Source of the DNA: Marivivens donghaensis | Lineage (GTDB): Bacteria > Pseudomonadota > Alphaproteobacteria > Rhodobacterales > Rhodobacteraceae | Assembly (NCBI RefSeq): GCF_023541015.1 | Contig: NZ_JALNPR010000003.1 | Span: forward strand, 310,001-374,000 | DNA length: 64,000 nt | Direction: 5' to 3' | Shown: positions 1-9,506 of the stretch, piece by piece | Layout of the letters: each line of letters begins with the position of its first letter | How positions within the stretch are numbered: position 1 is the stretch's first letter | Position numbers and translations under genes: made by a program | Notes under the pieces: generated by a model | The model's input: only the letters and a program-made list of their open reading frames with translations | What the model was told of the DNA's origin: nothing | Database searches by the model: none

Positions 1-1513
1 ATTGCGCGGCCAAGTATTCCGCCAGAACATCCGCAAGGTCAGGGCCAAAGTCATAGACGTTTGCCGCATTGACAAACATGCCATAGCCGTCGCCACCGTT
101 GCGCACGTAGTTGTTCGACACAACGCCATAGGTCGCCGACACGTCAATCGGTGCGCCGCCAACCATGACGTCCGACACACGGTCGCCCGCCGGTTTCGAC
201 GGATCAACGGTAAAGCTCATGCCTGCAACCTGAGGGAAACGACCAGCACCTTCTTCCCACTGGCTCACCCCATTTTCCAACGCTGCAATCACAAAGTCGC
301 CTGTGACTTGGAATGTCGAAAGCGTGTTCTGGAACGGCAGGACGGTCAGCACTTCGCCCATGGTGACAGGACCAGCATCGATCGAGGCACGAATACCGCC
401 GCCGTTCTGGATCGCGATCTGAATGCCCTGATCCGCAACACGTGACAGCATCGCGTCCGCGATCAACGACCCCATCGCACATTCGCGGGCGCGGCAATCT
501 TCACGCACGCCAACGATTTCCTCTGCAGTCTCGGCGACGACACGGTTGCGCACTTCTTCGAGCGGAGCCGCCAGTTCGCCGATACGCGCAACGACCGCTG
601 CATCTTCTGCAACTTCGCCATTGATCAAGATCGGCTGACCCGAAGCCTCGGTCAGGTTGCCGTCGTCGTCAAAGGTGACGTTCAGCTCGCCAAGGAACTT
701 GCCGTAAGCATAGGCCGACACAATCGCGGTGTTGTTCACCATGGTCGGATATGGACCTTCGGCTTTGTCCATGTCACCCAAAAGGGTGTTCGAGTGACCA
801 CCAACGATCACATCAACGCCTGTAGTTTCAGCCGCAACCCGTTGGTCCACCGAATAGCCAGAGTGGGACAGAACGATGATCTTGTTCACGCCCTCAGCGG
901 TCAGTTTATCAACCTCGCCCTGAACCGCATCCACGGGATCGGTAAAGATCACGTTCGGACCGGGGCTTGCGAGTTCGTCCGTGTCATGCGGTGTCAAACC
1001 GATCAGGCCGATCTTTTCGCCACCACGTTCGATCACGGTCGACTTCAGCAGTTTGTCCGACAGCAGCGCCTCGCCCGAGAAATCGGCGTTCGACATCAGC
1101 ACGGGGAATTCAACGCTATCCATAAATCCGCGCAGAACTTCGGGGCCGTCGTCGAATTCGTGGTTACCAACGGTCATACCGTCGTAGCCCAAGAGGTTCA
1201 TGAACTCCGCCGCCATCGCACCCTTATAGAAGGTGTAGAACAGCGTGCCTTGGAACTGGTCGCCGCCATCAACAAGGATCGAGTTGTTCGACCGTGCGCG
1301 AGCCTCTGCCACCGCTGTGACTAGACGCGCGGTGCCGCCGAAACAATCACCCGCGGTGTTGTCCTCTGCAGAGCAGGTCGAATCGTATTTGCTGATCGGT
1401 TCAAAGCGAGCGTGGAAATCGTTCGTGTGCAAAATGGTCAGCGAATAATCCGCCATTGCTGCGCCGGCAGACAGCGCAAGAGCACAAGACGATGCTAGAA
1501 TACGTGTAATCAT
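1..1513 (-). CDS. Bifunctional metallophosphatase/5'-nucleotidase (UshA-like), C-terminus cut by window edge
   Basis: Hydrolyses extracellular nucleotides (and often UDP-sugars) to nucleosides and phosphate in the periplasm. The start at 1513 gives a Sec-type signal peptide (MITRILASSC, then an Ala-rich core ending AMA-DY). It is followed by the first metallophosphatase block ILHTNDFHARFEP; the conserved GNHEF block falls near 1150-1170. About 504 codons are visible and the frame is still open at base 1, so the C-terminal 5'-nucleotidase domain is incomplete. The upstream gap (1514-1682) holds a small dyad, TGACT-ATTG-AGTCA, at 1555-1568 that may lie in its promoter. It fits functionally with the nucleoside-salvage operon at 18.8-23.3 kb, which would use the nucleosides it releases. 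The family assignment is firm; substrate preference cannot be read. Confidence 0.9.
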   Translation of the reverse strand, partial: MITRILASSCALALSAGAAMADYSLTILHTNDFHARFEPISKYDSTCSAEDNTAGDCFGGTARLVTAVAEARARSNNSILVDGGDQFQGTLFYTFYKGAMAAEFMNLLGYDGMTVGNHEFDDGPEVLRGFMDSVEFPVLMSNADFSGEALLSDKLLKSTVIERGGEKIGLIGLTPHDTDELASPGPNVIFTDPVDAVQGEVDKLTAEGVNKIIVLSHSGYSVDQRVAAETTGVDVIVGGHSNTLLGDMDKAEGPYPTMVNNTAIVSAYAYGKFLGELNVTFDDDGNLTEASGQPILINGEVAEDAAVVARIGELAAPLEEVRNRVVAETAEEIVGVREDCRARECAMGSLIADAMLSRVADQGIQIAIQNGGGIRASIDAGPVTMGEVLTVLPFQNTLSTFQVTGDFVIAALENGVSQWEEGAGRFPQVAGMSFTVDPSKPAGDRVSDVMVGGAPIDVSATYGVVSNNYVRNGGDGYGMFVNAANVYDFGPDLADVLAEYLAAQ

Positions 1514-1682
1514 TGGGATCCCCCTGGTTGATATTCGATCAGCTTGGGCAGAACTGACTATTGAGTCAAATATTGCCTGCATCCTTTCGACCTATTCCCG
1601 CCACGTAACAGGCTGGTGTCAGAGGCCTGCCCGAAATTGATGCACTCTTGACCAAATCGAGGGACAAAGGCATCACCGCGCC

Positions 1683-2015
1683 ATGCTGATCTACAAAATC
1701 TTCCGCGCCCCAGAGTGGGCAGAGCTGCAGGCCAAGGGTGAAACCCTCGGTGCGCCGATCGACGTGATCGACGGCTATGTGCATTTTTCCACCGCTGAAC
1801 AGGCCCAAGAAACCGCCGCGAAACACTTCGCTGGTGAGGATGGTCTGGTCCTCCTCGCGCTTGAGGCTGACAGCCTCGATCCGCTGGTCTGGGAACCCTC
1901 GCGCGGTGGTCAGTTGTTCCCGCATCTCTACCGCCCTCTGCGGATGACCGATATTTTGTGGGACAAGCCTTTGCCGATTGTTGACGGCGCACATCAGTTT
2001 CCGGAGCTCGCATGA
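1683..2015 (+). CDS. DUF952 family protein
   Basis: Small cytoplasmic protein of 110 residues covering a full DUF952 domain: N-terminal [12 protein letters not shown], the central [10 protein letters not shown] block and the C-terminal H-L-Y-R-P-L segment. The fold is related to ADP-ribosyltransferase-like proteins, but no biochemical role is established for the family. Its stop overlaps the pyrD start by 4 bases, so it is translationally coupled to pyrD and to the ArsC-like gene after it. The start is the first ATG; the ribosome binding site is weak. Family is clear, function unknown. Confidence 0.85.
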   Translation: MLIYKIFRAPEWAELQAKGETLGAPIDVIDGYVHFSTAEQAQETAAKHFAGEDGLVLLALEADSLDPLVWEPSRGGQLFPHLYRPLRMTDILWDKPLPIVDGAHQFPELA

Positions 2016-3064
2016 CCCTGCTTGAACAAATCGGGATGCGCGTCCTGCGCTCCACCGACCCCGAAGTGGCGCATGGCCTCGCTCTGAAATCGCTGAACCT
2101 CGGCCTCGGCCCCAAGGCTGGCCCGTTCACCACGCCGCGCCTTGCCACCACAGTTGCGGGCATGTCCCTGCCAAACCCTGTTGGTCTGGCCGCTGGTTTC
2201 GACAAAAACGCGACCGCGCTGCACGCTTTGGCGAAATGCGGGTTCGGCTTTGTTGAGGTCGGCGCGATCACGCCACGCCCACAGCCTGGCAACCCGAAAC
2301 CGCGCCTCTTCCGCCTCACCGAGGATCAAGCCGCGATCAACCGCTTTGGTTTCAACAACGAAGGCATGGAGGCCGCTGCGACCCGCCTCGCTGCTCGTCC
2401 GCGTGGGGGCATCATTGGCCTCAACCTCGGCGCCAACAAAGACAGCGAAGACCGCGCGGCAGATTTCGCCCGCGTTCTGGCCCGCTGTGGTGCCCATCTC
2501 GATTTCGCAACGGTCAACGTATCCAGCCCGAACACCGAAAAGCTGCGTGATTTGCAAGGCAAGGACGCGCTCGCAGCACTCTTGGCTGGTGTGATTGAGA
2601 CGAACGCTGGTCTGGCAAAACCGCTACCCATCTTCCTCAAGATCGCACCGGATCTGACCCACGAAGAACTCGACGACGTGGCCGAAGTTGCCAATGCCTC
2701 TGGCATCGCGGGGATCATCGCGACGAACACAACGCTATCGCGGGATGGTCTGCGCAGCGTTCACAAGGACGAAAAAGGTGGCCTTTCGGGGCAACCCGTC
2801 TTTGAAAAATCAACCCGCCTACTGGCGCGTCTGTCTGGACTGACCACCATTCCGATCATCGGTGTCGGTGGTGTCGGCAGCGCTGAACAAGCCTACCAGA
2901 AAATCCGCGCTGGCGCGTCTGCTGTGCAGCTTTACACCGCGCTCGTCTACGGCGGCATCAGCCTCGCGGATGACATCGCGCGTGGTCTGGACGCACTGCT
3001 GGCCCGCGACGGCTTTGCCAATGTTGCGGAGGCTGTTGGCACTGGACGGGGCGACTGGACATGA
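2012..3064 (+). CDS. pyrD: Quinone-dependent dihydroorotate dehydrogenase (class 2)
   Basis: Oxidises dihydroorotate to orotate in de novo pyrimidine synthesis, passing electrons to quinone at the inner membrane. The 350-residue length and the amphipathic N-terminal extension (residues 1-40) mark it as class 2. FMN-barrel motifs visible include [10 protein letters not shown] (58-67), [10 protein letters not shown] (109-118), GLNLGANKD (about 136-144) and NVSSPNT (169-175), which carries the catalytic serine of class 2 enzymes; GVGGV and the phosphate-binding [11 protein letters not shown] follow near the end. It overlaps DUF952 upstream and the ArsC-like gene downstream by 4 bases each, indicating one transcript. 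Start ATG 2012 is supported by this coupling. Confidence 0.96.
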   Translation: MTLLEQIGMRVLRSTDPEVAHGLALKSLNLGLGPKAGPFTTPRLATTVAGMSLPNPVGLAAGFDKNATALHALAKCGFGFVEVGAITPRPQPGNPKPRLFRLTEDQAAINRFGFNNEGMEAAATRLAARPRGGIIGLNLGANKDSEDRAADFARVLARCGAHLDFATVNVSSPNTEKLRDLQGKDALAALLAGVIETNAGLAKPLPIFLKIAPDLTHEELDDVAEVANASGIAGIIATNTTLSRDGLRSVHKDEKGGLSGQPVFEKSTRLLARLSGLTTIPIIGVGGVGSAEQAYQKIRAGASAVQLYTALVYGGISLADDIARGLDALLARDGFANVAEAVGTGRGDWT

Positions 3065-3399
3065 TCACCATCTGGCACAATCCCCGCTGCAGCAAGAGCC
3101 GCGAGACGCTCGCTCTTTTGACCGACAAAGGGATCGCGCCAGAGGTTCGCCTCTACCTAGATGATGTGCCGACGGCGGATGAACTGCGGTCGGCCCTCGC
3201 CACCTTGGGCCTGACGGCGGGTGAATTGGTGCGGCGCAAAGAGGCGCTATTCAAGGACCTCGACCTCGCTAATGCCAGCGACGATCAACTGATCGATGCG
3301 ATGGTTGCCAATCCCAAACTGATCGAACGCCCTATCGTGTTTGCCAATGGTCGTGCAGCACTTGGCCGTCCGCCTGAAAACGTGCTTGCAATCCTTTAG
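3061..3399 (+). CDS. ArsC-like arsenate reductase family protein (YfgD type)
   Basis: Thioredoxin-fold protein of 112 residues in the glutaredoxin-coupled ArsC family. The motif [12 protein letters not shown] places the catalytic cysteine at residue 10, and [22 protein letters not shown] is the usual C-terminal block (shown here only as the conserved R-P-I and G-R-P-P-E positions). Many YfgD-type members sit beside housekeeping genes and have no shown arsenate role. No ars operon genes (arsB, arsR, arsH) are nearby, so a housekeeping redox role is as likely as arsenate reduction. Translationally coupled to pyrD. Its stop overlaps the convergent MATE gene stop by a few bases. Confidence 0.85.
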   Translation: MITIWHNPRCSKSRETLALLTDKGIAPEVRLYLDDVPTADELRSALATLGLTAGELVRRKEALFKDLDLANASDDQLIDAMVANPKLIERPIVFANGRAALGRPPENVLAIL

Positions 3400-4694
3400 C
3401 GCGCTGCTCTTTCCAGCGCGGGGTAGCGGAGCGCAAGCGTCAGCCCACGAGCGCAATAGCTCACCATCATCGCCATCCAGAGCCCGTGATTGCCAAAAAC
3501 GGGCATCAGCGTCAGTGCGGCGACCAGATAGAACCCGAGCGACAGGATACTCATGTTGCGCATGTCGCGGCTGCGAGTTGCCCCGATGAAAATCCCGTCG
3601 AACATGAACGCAGGCAGGCCAAGGATCGGCGCAACCGCCATATAGGGCAGGTAAATCCGCGCTTCCTCGCGTACATCAGGCGCGGTGGTCAAAATATCGA
3701 TGATCGTGCCACCGCCCAACCAGAACCCTGCCGCCATCAGTACCGACGCCCCCAGCCCCCACGCTGAACTGCGCAACGCGGCCTGACGTAGCTCTGTCGG
3801 ATCGCGCCGCCCAAAGGCCTTGCCCACCAACGTTTCCGCAGCAAAAGCGAACCCGTCCAAGGCAAACGCCGTGACGGAGGTGAACTGCAACAGCACTTGG
3901 TTCGCCGCCAATGGCACGTCGCCGAAACCAGCGCCCCAAAAGATGAACAACACAAAAACCGCGAGCAGTCCCAGCGAACGGATCAGAATATCGGTGTTCA
4001 CCGCCGCCATATTCTTTAGCCGCGCGGGATCGAGGATCGCAGGCCAACCGACCTTTGTCCGCAGTGCATCACGGCAGAGCCATAAGCCCAGCGCCAACCC
4101 CAGCCATTCCGCGATAAAGGTCGCACCCGCAACGCCAGCCACACCCCAACCGAGGCCAAGCACAAACAGAACATCGAGCAGGATATTCGCCCCGTTCATC
4201 ACGATCTGAAGGAGGAGAACCGCCCGCGTCCGCTCTGCCGCGATCAGCCAACCGTTCACCGCATAGAGCGCAATCGCCGCAGGGGCCGACCACACACGCA
4301 CCGACATATAGTCATGAGCCAGCGCCTCTACGCCGACACTCCCCGGTGAAAGGTAGAGCGAAAGCGCGAAGATAGGCATTTGCAGCAGAATAATGAACGC
4401 CCCAAATCCACCACCCAGCAGTAGCCCGCGAAAGAGCAGCGCCGAAACCTCGCCGGTGTGCCCTGCCCCGATGGCTTGGCTCGTGAGGCCCGTGGTCCCC
4501 ATCCGCAGAAACCCGAACACCCAGTAGATAGAGGTGAGGATCATCGCACCGATGGCCACGGCACCGATAGGCTCTGCCGCGCCCAATTGACCGACCACGC
4601 CCGTATCCACCAACCCCAGCAAAGGGACCGTCACATTGGCGAGGACGATAGGAACAGCGATCTTGAGGATGCGCCGATGGCTCAGGTCAGCCAT
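3396..4694 (-). CDS. MATE family efflux transporter
   Basis: Inner-membrane cation-coupled multidrug/metabolite exporter of about 432 residues with roughly 12 hydrophobic segments. The protein begins [20 protein letters not shown], and the early VPLLGLVDTGVVGQLG stretch is the characteristic MATE segment 1-2 sequence. A longer in-frame reading back to 4922 exists, but it lies inside the thioesterase gene upstream; ATG 4694 overlaps that gene's stop by 8 bases and gives a normal N-terminus. It is the distal gene of a minus-strand unit with the two thioesterases. Substrate cannot be inferred. Confidence 0.93.
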   Translation of the reverse strand: MADLSHRRILKIAVPIVLANVTVPLLGLVDTGVVGQLGAAEPIGAVAIGAMILTSIYWVFGFLRMGTTGLTSQAIGAGHTGEVSALLFRGLLLGGGFGAFIILLQMPIFALSLYLSPGSVGVEALAHDYMSVRVWSAPAAIALYAVNGWLIAAERTRAVLLLQIVMNGANILLDVLFVLGLGWGVAGVAGATFIAEWLGLALGLWLCRDALRTKVGWPAILDPARLKNMAAVNTDILIRSLGLLAVFVLFIFWGAGFGDVPLAANQVLLQFTSVTAFALDGFAFAAETLVGKAFGRRDPTELRQAALRSSAWGLGASVLMAAGFWLGGGTIIDILTTAPDVREEARIYLPYMAVAPILGLPAFMFDGIFIGATRSRDMRNMSILSLGFYLVAALTLMPVFGNHGLWMAMMVSYCARGLTLALRYPALERAAR

Positions 4695-5190
4695 TTCTGG
4701 ACGGCATAAGGAAATGTCCTGTGGCCTGCGCAAAGAGACGCGACCGATTGTCCTGCCAGCCTTCGACATGAACGCTCGCATAGCGACGGCCCGACCTGTT
4801 GATCGTCGCCCGTGCATAGGCATCGCGCGGCAGACCAGATCGCAGGTAATCCACGGTGAAATCAATGGTCTTTGGCAAACGGATCGGCGCATCGCCCAGT
4901 TGGAAATCTGGGGCAGAGCCACTTTCCATCTCTTGCCACATCATCCCCCACGCCAATTCAATCAGCGCCGTGGTTTCGAGGAATGCAGCCGTCACGCCGC
5001 CGTGGATCGCGGGCAACATCGGGTTGCCGATCAGTTTGTCGTCAAACGGCAAAATGGCAGTCAATTCATCGCCACGACGGTCAAACTGGATGCCGAGGAA
5101 CTGAATATAAGGCACGCCACTGACCAGCTTTTCCAAGGCCGCATCGCGGCGCTGTTTGATCACCTGAACGGGTTCTGGTTTGCGCATCAC
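4687..5190 (-). CDS. PaaI-family hotdog thioesterase
   Basis: Predicted acyl-CoA thioesterase of 167 residues with a single hotdog domain. The diagnostic [11 protein letters not shown] motif (about residues 62-72) precedes the long hotdog helix, and [10 protein letters not shown] falls in the following strand. It overlaps the next thioesterase upstream by 4 bases and the MATE gene downstream by 8, so all three are likely one operon. A helix of about 25 residues precedes the hotdog core. Substrate unknown; proximity to the beta-oxidation cluster suggests a small or aromatic acyl-CoA. Confidence 0.88.
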   Translation of the reverse strand: MMRKPEPVQVIKQRRDAALEKLVSGVPYIQFLGIQFDRRGDELTAILPFDDKLIGNPMLPAIHGGVTAAFLETTALIELAWGMMWQEMESGSAPDFQLGDAPIRLPKTIDFTVDYLRSGLPRDAYARATINRSGRRYASVHVEGWQDNRSRLFAQATGHFLMPSRNG

Positions 5191-5642
5191 TTGCCCCCCT
5201 TACTGCCGTCGACCGTAAAGGCCCCTGTCGCCGTGGCCACAGGCCGCGCTGTGTCCTCATCCGTCGCGGTCGCGCGAACAAAGGCCACGCTGCGGGTCAC
5301 GTGATAGCATTCCGCCGTGGCTGTGATCTTTTGACCGGGGGTGGCGGGGCGCATGTAATCAATCCGCAAATCCAAGGTCGCCGTCCCACCCGCACAGGAG
5401 GGATGGCTCATCACAGCCGCCCCGCCGCAGGTGTCCATCAGTGCGGACACCGCACCACCGTGGATCACGCCCGTTTCGGGGTCGCCAATGAACCGCGTGT
5501 CATAATCCATCTCAATCGTCGCCATCCCATCCCCGATAGCTGTCATCCGCATCCCCAGTGCCTTTGCGTGTGGCAGGGTCGCGATGAACTGGTCGGCAAG
5601 CCGTGCCTTGCGTTCTTGATGGTCTTGCGGTGCGTCAGTCAT
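5187..5642 (-). CDS. PaaI-family hotdog thioesterase (second copy)
   Basis: Second single-hotdog acyl-CoA thioesterase, about 151 residues, with [14 protein letters not shown] as the active-site helix motif and L-R-I-D-Y-M-R-P-A in the next strand. ATG 5642 (MTDAPQ) is preferred over the in-frame ATG at 5648 because AAAGGA then sits 6 bases upstream, whereas it would touch the earlier ATG. It is first in the minus-strand operon with the other thioesterase and MATE exporter, and divergent from the MerR gene at 5779. The two thioesterases share little beyond the family motif, so they are old paralogues, not a recent duplication. Confidence 0.88.
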   Translation of the reverse strand: MTDAPQDHQERKARLADQFIATLPHAKALGMRMTAIGDGMATIEMDYDTRFIGDPETGVIHGGAVSALMDTCGGAAVMSHPSCAGGTATLDLRIDYMRPATPGQKITATAECYHVTRSVAFVRATATDEDTARPVATATGAFTVDGSKGGK

Positions 5643-5778
5643 GAGCATTCCTTTCGGTTGCTCTATTGGTTCACGATCCAGAGCAAACGCGCAAGACTTG
5701 GTCTTAGATTTACCGTCGCGTCAGGAGCGGTTGCCCATCGTTTTTTTTCGCCCTAGTGTAGCCACGAGGGAGAGATAG

Positions 5779-6147
5779 ATGCCGGATACACGTCTGACAT
5801 TCAAAGAAATGTGCGCGAAGTTCGATGTGACGCCGCGGACCCTACGCTATTACGAGTATATCGAACTCATCTCCCCTGTTCGCGAAGGTCGGTCACGGTT
5901 CTACGGGGCCCGCGAAATCGCCCGAATGACGCTGATCCTACGTGGCCGCCGCTTTGGTTTTGCGCTCGAAGACATCCGTCAGTGGCTGTTGATCTACGAA
6001 AAAGAAGGCACTGACGCGCAGATGCGCCGCTGGGTCGAAATGGCGAATGGTCAGCTCGCTGAATTGGCAGAGCAAAAGATCCAGCTCGAACAGACCATCG
6101 CAGAGTTGGAATCACTCCGCGACGACACGCTGGCCTCGCTCGGCTAA
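5779..6147 (+). CDS. MerR family transcriptional regulator
   Basis: DNA-binding regulator of 122 residues. The winged helix-turn-helix spans about residues 5-75 ([19 protein letters not shown], then S-R-F-Y-G-A-R-E-I-A-R). A coiled-coil dimerisation helix follows (MANGQLAELAEQKIQLEQTI) and there is no sizeable effector domain or metal-binding cysteines. It reads the same way as a second MerR 200 bases downstream and the fatty-acid oxidation genes, and is divergent from the thioesterase operon. GAGGGAGAGATAG precedes ATG 5779. Likely a local regulator of acyl-CoA metabolism; the ligand is unknown. Confidence 0.9.
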   Translation: MPDTRLTFKEMCAKFDVTPRTLRYYEYIELISPVREGRSRFYGAREIARMTLILRGRRFGFALEDIRQWLLIYEKEGTDAQMRRWVEMANGQLAELAEQKIQLEQTIAELESLRDDTLASLG

Positions 6148-6217
6148 GCCACCCCAAATTGAAAATTCGCGTTTCGCGTGTGGAAATTGATTTTCTGCAC
6201 GCTCACATTATTTCGCC

Positions 6218-6292
6218 TTACGTAACGACAGCTTTAATGACCTTTCGTCATACTGAAAAATGACGCAGCGTTTCGTTTACGTTCTGGTAAAC
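6218..6292. promoter_or_regulatory. Cluster of short dyads upstream of second MerR gene (candidate operators)
   Basis: In the 199-base gap between the two MerR genes I see three inverted repeats: TTACGTAA (6218-6225), ATGAC-N5-GTCAT (6237-6250), and GTTTACGTTCTGGTAAAC (6275-6292, two perfect 6-base arms around a 6-base centre). MerR proteins bind dyads at the promoter, and the last one is 55 bases before the proposed start at 6347. They may serve autoregulation or control of the downstream fatty-acid genes. This is a pattern call only. Confidence 0.4.
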
Positions 6293-6346
6293 TTGGCTTG
6301 TATGGTGAAACTGTCTTTGCAGATTGCGCTACCATCACTTCAACGC

Positions 6347-6766
6347 ATGAGTGAGACGAACATGAACGAAACGAACAACCAGACCATGACCATCCGCGAG
6401 ATGTGCGACGCCTACGACGTAACACCTCGCACTTTGCGGTTCTACGAGGCCAAAGAGCTGTTGTTTCCGATCCGTGACGGGCAAAAGCGCCTGTTTACCA
6501 AACGCGATCGGGCTCGCTTGAAACTGATCCTGCGCGGTAAGCGCTTCGGTTTCTCGCTGGAAGAAATCCGGCAGCTCCTCGACCTCTACGAACTGGACGA
6601 CCAGCAAGAAACCCAGCTGGTAAAGACCTACGAAGTGGCCAAACAACATCTGGCCGAGATGGAACAACAAAAGGCCGAGTTGGAAACCGCCATCGACGAT
6701 CTCCGACAGCAGATCGAATGGGGTCGCCAACATCTGGCGAAATTACGCGCGGAACGGGCGGCTTAA
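6347..6766 (+). CDS. MerR family transcriptional regulator (fatty-acid oxidation cluster)
   Basis: Regulator of about 139 residues: helix-turn-helix [20 protein letters not shown], wing with [22 protein letters not shown], and a long C-terminal coiled coil rich in Q, E and K. It closely resembles the upstream MerR gene. The upstream in-frame ATG at 6260 would translate promoter-like sequence with the dyads, so it is rejected; 6347 and 6362 are the plausible starts. It lies directly before acyl-CoA dehydrogenase, thiolase and hydratase/dehydrogenase genes and probably controls them, in the manner of MerR-type regulators of fatty-acid and branched-chain acyl degradation known in proteobacteria. 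Confidence 0.9.
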   Translation: MSETNMNETNNQTMTIREMCDAYDVTPRTLRFYEAKELLFPIRDGQKRLFTKRDRARLKLILRGKRFGFSLEEIRQLLDLYELDDQQETQLVKTYEVAKQHLAEMEQQKAELETAIDDLRQQIEWGRQHLAKLRAERAA

Positions 6767-6804
6767 GGCGCCCTTCCCACACCACCGGAGGAGAAGACCG
6801 CACA

Positions 6805-8577
6805 ATGCCCAGCTACACCGCCCCCATCAAAGATATCCAATTCGTGCTGCACGACCTGTTGAAGGTTTCGGAACAAGATATCGCCGGATACGACGAGCTG
6901 GACCGCGATTTCACTTCTGCCGTGCTCGAAGAAGCTGGCAAAATCGCGTCGGAAGTTTTGGCCCCGCTGAACGCGGTTGGCGACACCGAAGGCTGCACCT
7001 ATGAAAACGGTGTCGTCCGCACGCCGACTGGGTTCAAAGCGGCCTTTGACCAAATGAAAGAAGGCGGTTGGACCGCGCTCGACTGTGACCCCGAATACGG
7101 CGGTCAGGGTCTGCCTTACGTGTTCAACACCGCCGTGATGGAACCCTTCGTTTCGGCCAACATGGCCTTTAACATGTATCAGGGCCTCACCCACGGCGCA
7201 TACTCTGCCATCCACGCTCACGCCTCGGACGACCTAAAGGCGAAATTCCTGCCCAAGATGGTCACCTGTGACTGGACTGGCACGATGAACCTGACCGAAC
7301 CACATTGCGGCACCGATCTGGGCCTCATGCGGACCAAGGCAGAGCCGCAGGACGACGGCAGCTACAAAATTACTGGTCAAAAGATCTTTATCTCGGCAGG
7401 CGACCACGACCTGTCAGAGAACGTCATCCACCTCGTTCTGGCAAAAATCGTTGGCGGTCCCGAAGGCATCAAAGGCGTCTCGCTCTTTATCGTGCCGAAA
7501 ATCATGGTGAATGATGATGGCTCGCTCGGCGACCGCAACGCGGTCTCGGTCGGTAAGATCGAAGAGAAAATGGGCATCCACGGCAACGCCACCTGCGTGA
7601 TGAACTACGACGGCGCGACAGGCTATTTGGTGGGTGAGGCGCACAAAGGCATGCGCGCCATGTTCACCATGATGAACGAGGCACGTTTGGGTGTTGGCCT
7701 TCAGGGCTATGCCCAGTCCGAGGCCGCCTACCAAAACGCCGTCGCCTATGCCAAAGACCGCCTGCAGGGCCGCGCCGTCACGGGCGCCGAGAACCCCAAC
7801 GGTCCAGCCGACCCGCTGATCGTGCACCCAGATATCCGCCGCAATCTGATGGACCAAAAGTCCTTTACCGAAGGCGCGCGGGCATTGACCTACTGGGGCG
7901 CAAACCTGATCGACCGTGCGCACCGCTCTGGTGATGCAGCGGCCGACGGCCTCGTGTCCCTGCTGACCCCTGTGATTAAGGGCTTCCAGACCGACAAAGG
8001 CTTTGAAATGGCCGTGCAGGCCCAACAGGTTTACGGCGGTCATGGCTATATCGAAGAATGGGGCATGTCCCAGTTCGCCCGCGATGCGCGGATTGCCATG
8101 ATCTATGAGGGTGCGAACGGCATCCAAGCGCTCGACCTCGTTGGCCGCAAATTGGCCCAAGACGGCGGCAAACACGTCATGGCCTTCTTTGAGATGGTCA
8201 AGGCAGAGTGCAAGTCCCACACCGATGAGCGGATGCAACCCTTTGTCGAGGCCCTGAAAAACGCATCAAAACAGATGCAAGCGGCGGGCATGTATTTCAT
8301 GCAAAACGGCATGAAAAACCCCAACAACGCGCTCTCTGGTTCCTATGACTTCATGCACCTCATGGGCCATGTCTGCCTCGGCCTGATGTGGACCCGTATG
8401 GCGGCAGCGTCTTACACCGCGCTCGACAACGGCGCCTCTGACACCGCGTTCTACGAAGGCAAAATCGCAACGGGCAAATACTACATGGCACGTCAACTGC
8501 CCGCCTGTGCGATGCACCTAGCCCGCATTGAAACGGGTGCAGAGACTGTCATGGATTTGTCAGCAGAGCAGTTCTAG
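6805..8577 (+). CDS. Acyl-CoA dehydrogenase (FadE/DmdC-type, long form)
   Basis: FAD enzyme of about 590 residues that introduces the trans-2 double bond into acyl-CoA. Motifs: [19 protein letters not shown] in the N-terminal domain, [20 protein letters not shown] and [15 protein letters not shown] at the FAD/substrate site, the C-terminal helical domain with [30 protein letters not shown], and an extra C-terminal tail typical of the 590-residue subfamily. That subfamily includes 3-methylthiopropanoyl-CoA dehydrogenases (DmdC), so sulfur-compound substrates are possible, but the neighbours are general beta-oxidation enzymes. GGAGGAG precedes ATG 6805; the longer in-frame reading from 6718 overlaps the MerR gene. 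Confidence 0.93.
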   Translation: MPSYTAPIKDIQFVLHDLLKVSEQDIAGYDELDRDFTSAVLEEAGKIASEVLAPLNAVGDTEGCTYENGVVRTPTGFKAAFDQMKEGGWTALDCDPEYGGQGLPYVFNTAVMEPFVSANMAFNMYQGLTHGAYSAIHAHASDDLKAKFLPKMVTCDWTGTMNLTEPHCGTDLGLMRTKAEPQDDGSYKITGQKIFISAGDHDLSENVIHLVLAKIVGGPEGIKGVSLFIVPKIMVNDDGSLGDRNAVSVGKIEEKMGIHGNATCVMNYDGATGYLVGEAHKGMRAMFTMMNEARLGVGLQGYAQSEAAYQNAVAYAKDRLQGRAVTGAENPNGPADPLIVHPDIRRNLMDQKSFTEGARALTYWGANLIDRAHRSGDAAADGLVSLLTPVIKGFQTDKGFEMAVQAQQVYGGHGYIEEWGMSQFARDARIAMIYEGANGIQALDLVGRKLAQDGGKHVMAFFEMVKAECKSHTDERMQPFVEALKNASKQMQAAGMYFMQNGMKNPNNALSGSYDFMHLMGHVCLGLMWTRMAAASYTALDNGASDTAFYEGKIATGKYYMARQLPACAMHLARIETGAETVMDLSAEQF

Positions 8578-8623
8578 AGTTTGGCATGTTACCGCCCTGC
8601 CCCGCGGTCGGGGCCTCCGGCGG

Positions 8624-8803
8624 GAGTTGTTACGGCAAGGTGAAACGAAAGTTCCACCCTGCCCGCGACATTCTCTCGGAGGACGCGGAACAGGGCTTCA
8701 CCTTGCAGGGCCCTGGGTTCTCCAACCTGTACCTTGGGGTCTGAATAAGAGGGTGGCGTTAAAAAAGGATAAAGGTGGCCAGTTCACCTTGCTGCAACAA
8801 CTC
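8624..8803. repeat. 180-bp intergenic element bounded by a 21-bp imperfect inverted repeat
   Basis: The gap between the acyl-CoA dehydrogenase and the glutathione transferase (8578-8863) holds no credible gene. Bases 8624-8644 are the reverse complement of 8783-8803 with 19 of 21 positions matching. A third copy of the inner part, TTCACCTTGC, is at 8697-8706. Just outside is a small stem GCCCCG-CGGT-CGGGGC at 8599-8614. This resembles the short non-coding intergenic repeats common in Rhodobacterales chromosomes, but I cannot confirm other copies from this window. Confidence 0.55.
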
Positions 8804-8812
8804 TCCGGGGGT

Positions 8813-8833
8813 CCGGGGGTGGAAAACCCCCGG
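8813..8833. repeat. G/C-rich hairpin before glutathione transferase
   Basis: CCGGGGGT (8813-8820) pairs with ACCCCCGG (8826-8833) over a 5-base loop, preceded by another CCGGGGG copy at 8805-8811. There is no T-run after it on the plus strand, so it is not a standard terminator. It may be part of the repeat region between the two genes or act on mRNA stability. Confidence 0.45.
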
Positions 8834-8863
8834 CGCTCACGGCGACCTGAGGAGGATGAGACA

Positions 8864-9496
8864 GTGACCAAACAACTTTATTGTTTTGGGGAGAGCGGCC
8901 ATTCGTACAAAGTGGCGCTGGCCCTGACCTTGGCCGAGGTCGATTGGGACCCCATTTTTGTTGATTTCTTCGCAGGTGGGTCGCGCAGCCCAGAGTTCCG
9001 CGCCGTGAACGAAATGGGCGAATGCCCCGTTTATGTGGATGACGATCTGGTGCTGACCCAATCGGGCGCGATTTTGGATCACCTCTCAAAAGTGACAGGC
9101 AAATTCGGTGGCGCGAACGACCGCGAGGCCTCTGAAATTCTGCGGTGGGTTTTGTGGGACAACCACAAATTCTCGTCCCAAGCGGGGATGCTGCGGTTCC
9201 TGATGAATTTCCTACCCGAGGACAAACGCCCGCAAGAGGTCATCGCTTTTGTCAGCGGTCGACTAAAGGCGGCTTTCGCAACGCTAGAGGCGCACCTTGA
9301 GGGACGTGATTGGATCGTGGGCGACACGATCACCAATGCTGATCTGTCCTGCTGTGCTTACCTTTATTACCCCGAACCCTTTGGGTTCGAGCGCAAGGAT
9401 TATCCCAATATCGACCGTTGGCTCGACCGCATTGCGGCTCTGCCCGGTTGGAAACACCCATACGATTTGATGCGCCGCGCATTTCCTGCGGCCTGA
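8864..9496 (+). CDS. Glutathione S-transferase family protein
   Basis: About 210 residues with an N-terminal thioredoxin fold (TKQLYCFGESGHSYKVALAL, with E-S-G-H-S at the glutathione site and L-T-Q-S-G-A-I-L-D-H-L for gamma-Glu binding near residues 64-74) and an all-helical C-terminal domain (GDTITNADLSCCAYLYY as the N-capping motif). The start is GTG 8864 with AGGAGG 9 bases upstream; the long in-frame reading from 8528 runs through the non-coding repeat region and is rejected. It is embedded in the beta-oxidation cluster, 10 bases before the thiolase, so it may detoxify electrophilic acyl intermediates. Substrate not readable. Confidence 0.9.
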   Translation: MTKQLYCFGESGHSYKVALALTLAEVDWDPIFVDFFAGGSRSPEFRAVNEMGECPVYVDDDLVLTQSGAILDHLSKVTGKFGGANDREASEILRWVLWDNHKFSSQAGMLRFLMNFLPEDKRPQEVIAFVSGRLKAAFATLEAHLEGRDWIVGDTITNADLSCCAYLYYPEPFGFERKDYPNIDRWLDRIAALPGWKHPYDLMRRAFPAA

Positions 9497-9506
9497 GGAG
9501 GACTGA

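Noticed and set aside
3061-3399. Arsenic-resistance island suggested by the ArsC-like protein
   Set aside because: No arsR, arsB, acr3 or arsH nearby; the gene is coupled to pyrD, so a stand-alone YfgD-type protein is more likely.
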